Shown in pieces: positions 14,508 through 17,497 of a DNA stretch of 17,497 bases (positions are counted from its first letter, which is position 1; each line of letters begins with the position of its first letter). The notes under the pieces were generated by a model. It searched no databases, was not told where the DNA came from, and worked only from the letters and a program-made list of their open reading frames with translations. Made by a program: the position numbers and the translations under genes. The DNA comes from CAZTYI01 sp964466185. Lineage in GTDB: Bacteria > Chlamydiota > Chlamydiia > Chlamydiales > SM23-39. The stretch spans positions 1-17,497 of the forward strand of contig CAYXMS010000029.1 of the NCBI GenBank assembly GCA_964466185.1. The letters run 5' to 3'.

Positions 14508-14864
14508 ATGAAAATAGCCATTCCTTCTGAAAGCAAAGTTGTTAAAGATAAAATTTTCGAACATTTTGGCAGATGTCCCGACTATACTATTCTAAATGAA
14601 AAGGGAGAACTTGTAGACATTTTAGAAAACACTTCTTCCCATAGAGGAGGAAGTTTACTGCCGCCTGATTTTTTAAAACAAAATCAAGTTGATGTTCTTC
14701 TCTGCCATGGAATCGGACATAAAGCTTTACAAATGTGTCAAAACCTGCAAATTGAAGTGTATGTAGATTATGCCTCTTCTACCGTAGAAGAAATCTTTCA
14801 AAAATGGCAAACCCAAAAGCTTAAAAAAGCGGCTTTAAAAGACAACTGCAGGGAGCATCAATGA
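14508..14864 (+). CDS. NifX/NifB-type dinitrogenase cofactor-domain protein
   Basis: A single-domain 118-aa protein: MKIAIPSESKVVKDKIFEHF, then GRCPDYTILNEKG, RGGSLLPPDFLKQNQVDVLL and HGIGHKALQMCQN. This is the fold that carries Fe-Mo cofactor or Fe-S precursors in NifX/NafY/NifB. In organisms without nitrogenase, such proteins accompany MinD-ferredoxin ATPases, with an unknown metal-cluster or redox role. The HFGRCP motif keeps a cysteine where many relatives have alanine. Its stop overlaps the start of the ATPase gene (ATGA at 14861-14864), indicating translational coupling. Confidence 0.9.
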   Translation: MKIAIPSESKVVKDKIFEHFGRCPDYTILNEKGELVDILENTSSHRGGSLLPPDFLKQNQVDVLLCHGIGHKALQMCQNLQIEVYVDYASSTVEEIFQKWQTQKLKKAALKDNCREHQ

Positions 14865-15775
14865 TTATTACAGTAGCAGGAGGCAAAGGCGGCACCGGCA
14901 AATCCATGGTTGCTACAGCTTTAGCTTTAGAATATGCACGGCATGAGAAAGTTTTTTTAGCAGATGCTGATGTTGAATGTCCTAATGATCATTTACTTTT
15001 AGATATTAAGTTAAAAAAAGAAAAAATCGTTTTTCAACCAATCCCCAAATTTGATTTCGACCTTTGTACATCCTGCGGAAAATGTGCTCAGGTCTGCAAG
15101 CAAAATGCAATTGCTTTCGCCCCAGGTAAAAAGCCTGCTTTTATTGAAGATCTTTGCATTGGCTGCAAAGCCTGCTTTGTAGCATGTCCACAAAAAGCTA
15201 TTTCTGAAAGCAAAAAACAAATTGGTACTATCCACAGGGGCCAAAACTATAAAATCAACTTGATTTCGGGAGAGCTTAAATTAGGCCAGCTTGCATCTGG
15301 TGAAATTGTCTTTGAAGTTAGAAAATATGCCGAACAGATTTTCCAAAAAGAACAAGGGAAAAAACTAATTGTCGATGCCGCTGCGGGCATTGGCTGTCCT
15401 GTGATCGCCTCTTTAACCGGCAGCGATTACATTGTAGCTGTAACAGAGCCTACGCCCTCTGCTTTGCATGATCTAAAGCGACTGCTTTTTTTAGCAGATA
15501 AATTCCAGATTCCTTCCGGTATTGTGATTAATAAATACAACCTAGAAAAAAAATTCTGCCAAAAAATTTTAAAATTTGCCCAGGATAAAAAACTGCCTAT
15601 CATTGCAAAAATTCCCTATAGCAAAGATTTTATGGATGCCGCTTTAAAAATGATTCCTGTAACAAAAATGTTTTCGAAATATACACCTATTTTTAAAAAT
15701 CTAATAAAAACCATAGATCCTAATTCCAAGCTTGAACCTTTTTCGCCTTTAGGCGAAGAAAGTTCAAGTAATTAA
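14861..15775 (+). CDS. MinD/ParA-type P-loop ATPase with inserted two-cluster ferredoxin domain
   Basis: The N-terminus has the deviant Walker A GGKGGTGKS (7-15) of the MinD/Mrp group. A bacterial ferredoxin domain is inserted at about 64-115 with two [4Fe-4S] motifs, C69-x2-C72-x2-C75-x3-C79 and C99-x2-C102-x2-C105-x3-C109-P. The ATPase fold then resumes (VDAAAGIGCPVIASL, VTEPTPSALHDLKR, GIVINKYNL). Family members are linked to Fe-S cluster handling or electron transfer in anaerobes. These ATPases are often found as tandem pairs, but only one is present here. The last ~16 residues (KLEPFSPLGEESSSN) are encoded by a palindromic repeat and are probably an acquired tail. An AGGGAG precedes the start. 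Confidence 0.93.
   Translation: MIITVAGGKGGTGKSMVATALALEYARHEKVFLADADVECPNDHLLLDIKLKKEKIVFQPIPKFDFDLCTSCGKCAQVCKQNAIAFAPGKKPAFIEDLCIGCKACFVACPQKAISESKKQIGTIHRGQNYKINLISGELKLGQLASGEIVFEVRKYAEQIFQKEQGKKLIVDAAAGIGCPVIASLTGSDYIVAVTEPTPSALHDLKRLLFLADKFQIPSGIVINKYNLEKKFCQKILKFAQDKKLPIIAKIPYSKDFMDAALKMIPVTKMFSKYTPIFKNLIKTIDPNSKLEPFSPLGEESSSN
15731..15768. repeat. Palindromic element, copy 2, inside the ATPase gene's 3' end
   Basis: CTTGAAC at 15731-15737 pairs with GTTCAAG at 15762-15768, and the arms close on TTCGCC-TTTA-GGCGAA (loop 15748-15751). The result is a stem of about 17 pairs with one mismatch and one G-T pair. Core and loop equal those of the element at 14-50. It encodes the final residues of the ATPase. 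No T-tract follows, so it is a poor intrinsic terminator although it could still help end transcription. Confidence 0.75.
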
Positions 15776-16008
15776 CAAACCATTCTTCAAAGCCGTTCTC
15801 AAGATACAAGTAACAAAAATTTACAATTTTCCAAAATTGCAGCACGTGTCAACAAAGTAGCCATTCCCGCAATTGTTATTTTACTTTTGGATAATGTTCC
15901 TACGGCATTCGCAGCAACAAATTGTGCCGAGCTCTTTGTAAAAATTTAGACGGTTGGGCTGGAATAGCCTGTTTTATAGCGTGTACGCTTGCCCAAATCG
16001 GATCTTAA
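15776..16008 (+). pseudogene. Broken gene for a small secreted cysteine-containing peptide
   Basis: Directly after the ATPase stop the same frame continues open with no ATG: ...FSKIAARVNKVAIPAIVILLLDN, then VPTAFAATNCAELF. It stops early at 15947-15949. Shifting frame at the TTT of 15935-15937 continues as CKNLDGWAGIACFIACTLAQ and IGS, to TAA at 16006-16008. The joined product has a basic start, a hydrophobic core and an AFA-A cleavage-like site, so a signal peptide. The short mature part has four cysteines (TNC, FCK, IAC, IAC). It looks like a secreted or bacteriocin-like microprotein that lost its start and one base. The family is not recognised. Confidence 0.5.
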
Positions 16009-16036
16009 CAACCAAACTTTTTGTAGTTTTTTATTT

Positions 16037-16091
16037 TTTTTAACTGTTAAAAATAAGTGTTTCTATTTTTAACTAGTTAATTTTAAAATAG
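16037..16091. promoter_or_regulatory. Two related palindromes upstream of the CPBP gene
   Basis: TTTTTAAC-t-GTTAAAAA spans 16037-16053. A second palindrome, TTAACTAGTTAA (16069-16080), lies within CTATTTT (16063-16069) and AAAATAG (16085-16091). Both share TTTTTAACT followed by GTTAA, so they may be paired binding sites. They end 24 bp before the ATG at 16116. No clear -35/-10 was identified. Confidence 0.4.
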
Positions 16092-16115
16092 CTTTAAAAC
16101 AAAAACAGGTGTTTT

Positions 16116-16940
16116 ATGACAAAATATATAAATAAATCCTTTCTAACTCTCTTTTTTATCGCAGCAATATTTATCGGAGTACAATTATTTTTAAGTTCTT
16201 ATTTTTCTAAATTTTTATTTGTTTTAACCTTTTCAGTGCTATATTTATGGAGTCCCGGTTTAACGGCATTATTTTATTCTTATAAAGAAGGCCTTAAACT
16301 TACCGTCTTTAAACATCCTAACCGTTATTTATATTGGGCTTGTCTTAGCTCTATAGGAATTTCTTTATTAGCCTTTCTTTTAACTATACCATTTGGTTCT
16401 ATCAATACTTTTAATCCAGATTTAGCAAGGCCGTCTTTTTTACAGCAATTTAGATCAGCGTTTTTTTATTTTTTAAACTATTATTTTTTATTTATAGCTG
16501 TCCATACAGTAGTGTTTTTAGGGGGAGAACTTTATTGGAGAGGATATTTATGGGAAAAATTAAAATCTAAGCCCTTTCAAGCCGTCTGGATAATTTCTTT
16601 TCTGTGGAGCCTCTGGACAATTCCGTTGCTTTTGTTTCCTGTTGTTGCCAGTTCTTACGGTCTTTTAGCAAATCTTCTTAGAATTGTTATTTTAAATTTT
16701 GCTCTAACTCCTATTCTTTTATATTATCGAATCAAAAGTAAATCTATTCTGACGCCTGCGCTTTTTTGCAGTTTTTTATTAGTTACTCCTGTGATTTCTC
16801 AACTTCTATTCCCCTCTTTTCGAGAGCACACAGAACTCTTTTTTAAAATTGCAGTGGGCCTTTTAGTGCTTTATTCGCTATTTTTAAAACTCTATTCAAA
16901 AGCTTTTTGGAAACATGCGTTGACAGATACCAATGGCTAA
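16116..16940 (+). CDS. CPBP (CaaX protease/bacteriocin-processing) family membrane protein lacking catalytic residues
   Basis: A 274-aa, strongly hydrophobic protein with about seven or eight membrane segments. The CPBP signature is recognisable at GGELYWRGYLWEKL (136-149) and SFLWSLWTIPLLL (161-173). Canonical motif 1 is EExxxR, and here the first Glu is Gly137 while E138 and R142 remain. Canonical motif 2 ends in His (WALWHLP), and here it is Thr168. Motif 3 (about 210-221, SILTPALFCSFL) lacks the usual His and Asn. It is therefore probably proteolytically inactive. CPBP proteins include prenyl proteases and bacteriocin-immunity proteins, and the wrecked peptide gene just upstream makes the latter worth considering. 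AGGTG at 16107-16111 is a plausible ribosome-binding site. A small hairpin (ATGGCT-aa-AGCCAT, 16933-16946) covers the stop. Confidence 0.8.
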   Translation: MTKYINKSFLTLFFIAAIFIGVQLFLSSYFSKFLFVLTFSVLYLWSPGLTALFYSYKEGLKLTVFKHPNRYLYWACLSSIGISLLAFLLTIPFGSINTFNPDLARPSFLQQFRSAFFYFLNYYFLFIAVHTVVFLGGELYWRGYLWEKLKSKPFQAVWIISFLWSLWTIPLLLFPVVASSYGLLANLLRIVILNFALTPILLYYRIKSKSILTPALFCSFLLVTPVISQLLFPSFREHTELFFKIAVGLLVLYSLFLKLYSKAFWKHALTDTNG

Positions 16941-17271
16941 AGCCATAGATATTACTCCGTAATTGATAAATTATATACCATGCATTGTTAATACATGTTT
17001 TAAAGCATTTGTGATGATTTATTAACGCACGGCTTTACACTCAATCTGCCTAAGCAACTAAACTGAGAAACACTAACAATCAAAGCTTTAGCTTTAATGT
17101 ATTGCAATACGATTTTTTATATTAAAGGTTCGAACTGGTTGCAATGGCGGACGGGGTGGGTACCAATTCGTACCGTTTCGCTTATCCCCGTTCGGATCAA
17201 AATCACTTTTGATCAACCGCTTCTAAAATTCTACATAAATCTATGCAAAAGCATAAACTTATTTTGACACG
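16941..17271. other. Gene-free stretch with local hairpins
   Basis: I see no protein gene here. The first ~190 bp are A/T-rich and featureless apart from minor palindromes. The second half contains a locally G/C-rich, strongly folded block described separately (17149-17214). No intact tRNA could be folded on either strand. Confidence 0.5.
17149..17214. repeat. Consecutive strong hairpins, possibly an RNA-gene relic
   Basis: GGACGGGG (17149-17156) pairs with CCCCGTTC (17186-17193), enclosing GGTAC (17159-17163) paired with GTACC (17170-17174). A separate perfect hairpin GATCAAAA-tcac-TTTTGATC follows at 17195-17214. The G/C-rich patch stands out from its surroundings. On the minus strand the block ends ...CCCCGTCCGCCA, like the 3' end of a bacterial serine tRNA, but D and anticodon arms and a TTCGA loop are absent. 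Confidence 0.45.
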
Positions 17272-17478
17272 TCAGCCTAGCAGTTCTGCTAACGAATTAA
17301 CGTACCTGAGCTTCCCAGGTAAAATATCGTAGCTTTCGCTGTCACACAAGAGTTTTAAAAGTCTTGAGGATCGAATTATCGTCGATAAATGCAGTATATC
17401 TGCCGTTTTTAGTTTCCGAACTAACTTCTTATAATCACTCCAAAGATAAAGCAACATCTTTTCTGTAAATTCGGCCAA
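17272..17478 (-). CDS. Doubtful small hypothetical protein
   Basis: A 68-codon frame opens at TTG (17478), with TGAGGAATA just upstream as a possible ribosome-binding site. An internal ATG lies at codon 8. The product (MAEFTEKMLLYLWSDYKKLV...ILPGKLRYVNSLAELLG) is basic and probably helical, with no recognised domain. It may be the tail of a decayed gene or chance. The stop lies beside a TAGCAG-tt-CTGCTA hairpin at 17278-17291. Confidence 0.25.
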   Translation of the reverse strand: MAEFTEKMLLYLWSDYKKLVRKLKTADILHLSTIIRSSRLLKLLCDSESYDILPGKLRYVNSLAELLG

Positions 17479-17497
17479 TATTCCTCATATTTTTAAA

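Noticed and set aside
15731..15768. Palindrome read as a rho-independent terminator of the ATPase operon
   Set aside because: No T-tract follows, and a second copy with the same core lies within another coding frame at the window's start. A repeat element explains it better.
13584..15775. Nitrogen-fixation operon, suggested by the NifX/NifB-type domains
   Set aside because: No nitrogenase structural or assembly genes are present. NifX-like domains are common beside MinD-ferredoxin ATPases in organisms that do not fix nitrogen.
17125..17140. GGTTCGAAC resembling a tRNA T-loop
   Set aside because: The flanking five bases do not pair on either strand, and no acceptor, D or anticodon arms could be fitted around it.
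1..17497. CRISPR array or prophage
   Set aside because: No regularly spaced direct repeats with unique spacers and no phage structural or integrase genes were seen.

Overview
**Organism.** The window is A/T-rich, with long poly-A and poly-T runs and lysine-rich proteins, and it encodes a Gram-negative envelope (KdsD, LpxK, GmhA, LspA). The block from 190 to 10124 resembles, from memory, the Chlamydia trachomatis neighbourhood CT399-CT408: a KpsF/KdsD-type isomerase, an orphan 2-oxoacid dehydrogenase E2, a SpoU rRNA methylase, a SAM methyltransferase, NrdR, DksA and LspA in the same relative order. The KdsD sequence also reads like chlamydial KdsD. My best guess is an environmental, non-Chlamydiaceae member of the Chlamydiota. 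This rests on remembered gene order and motifs, not on a search.

**Left region (190-10124, all minus strand).** This is a compact housekeeping block transcribed nrdR > dksA > lspA > cinA > SAM methyltransferase > TrmH/SpoU methylase > RluA-type pseudouridine synthase, then a 214-bp gap, then gmhA > lpxK > E2 > kdsD. Most gaps are short, from 4 to about 50 bp, and E2 overlaps kdsD. The themes are LPS assembly (Kdo precursor, heptose precursor, lipid A 4'-kinase), RNA modification, lipoprotein maturation and transcription control. Three oddities stand out: a DksA-like protein that has lost three of four zinc cysteines, an LpxK with an altered P-loop, and a 15-bp minisatellite inside lpxK.

**Middle (about 10260-12645).** A broken IS3-family insertion sequence marks the end of the conserved block. 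It is followed by a 488-aa protein of unknown function with a paired hydrophobic segment, reminiscent of chlamydial inclusion-membrane proteins, and then by a gene-free A/T-rich stretch.

**Right region (12646-17497, accessory).** After a Nudix hydrolase comes a plus-strand cluster typical of strict anaerobes: a DUF4405-type membrane cytochrome with a frameshift at an A7 tract, a textbook promoter with a perfect palindrome over its start region, a DUF5320 protein, a DUF134-NifX fusion regulator, a NifX-like protein, and a MinD-type ATPase with a two-cluster ferredoxin insert. The promoter layout suggests autoregulation by the DUF134-NifX fusion. If the host really is chlamydial, this is an unusual redox or metal-cofactor island and the most interesting part of the window.

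Downstream lie a palindromic element inserted at the 3' end of the ATPase gene (a related one sits at the window's left edge), a frameshifted gene for a small secreted cysteine-containing peptide, a CPBP-family membrane protein that lacks the protease's catalytic residues, and a gene-poor end with strong hairpins and one doubtful small ORF.
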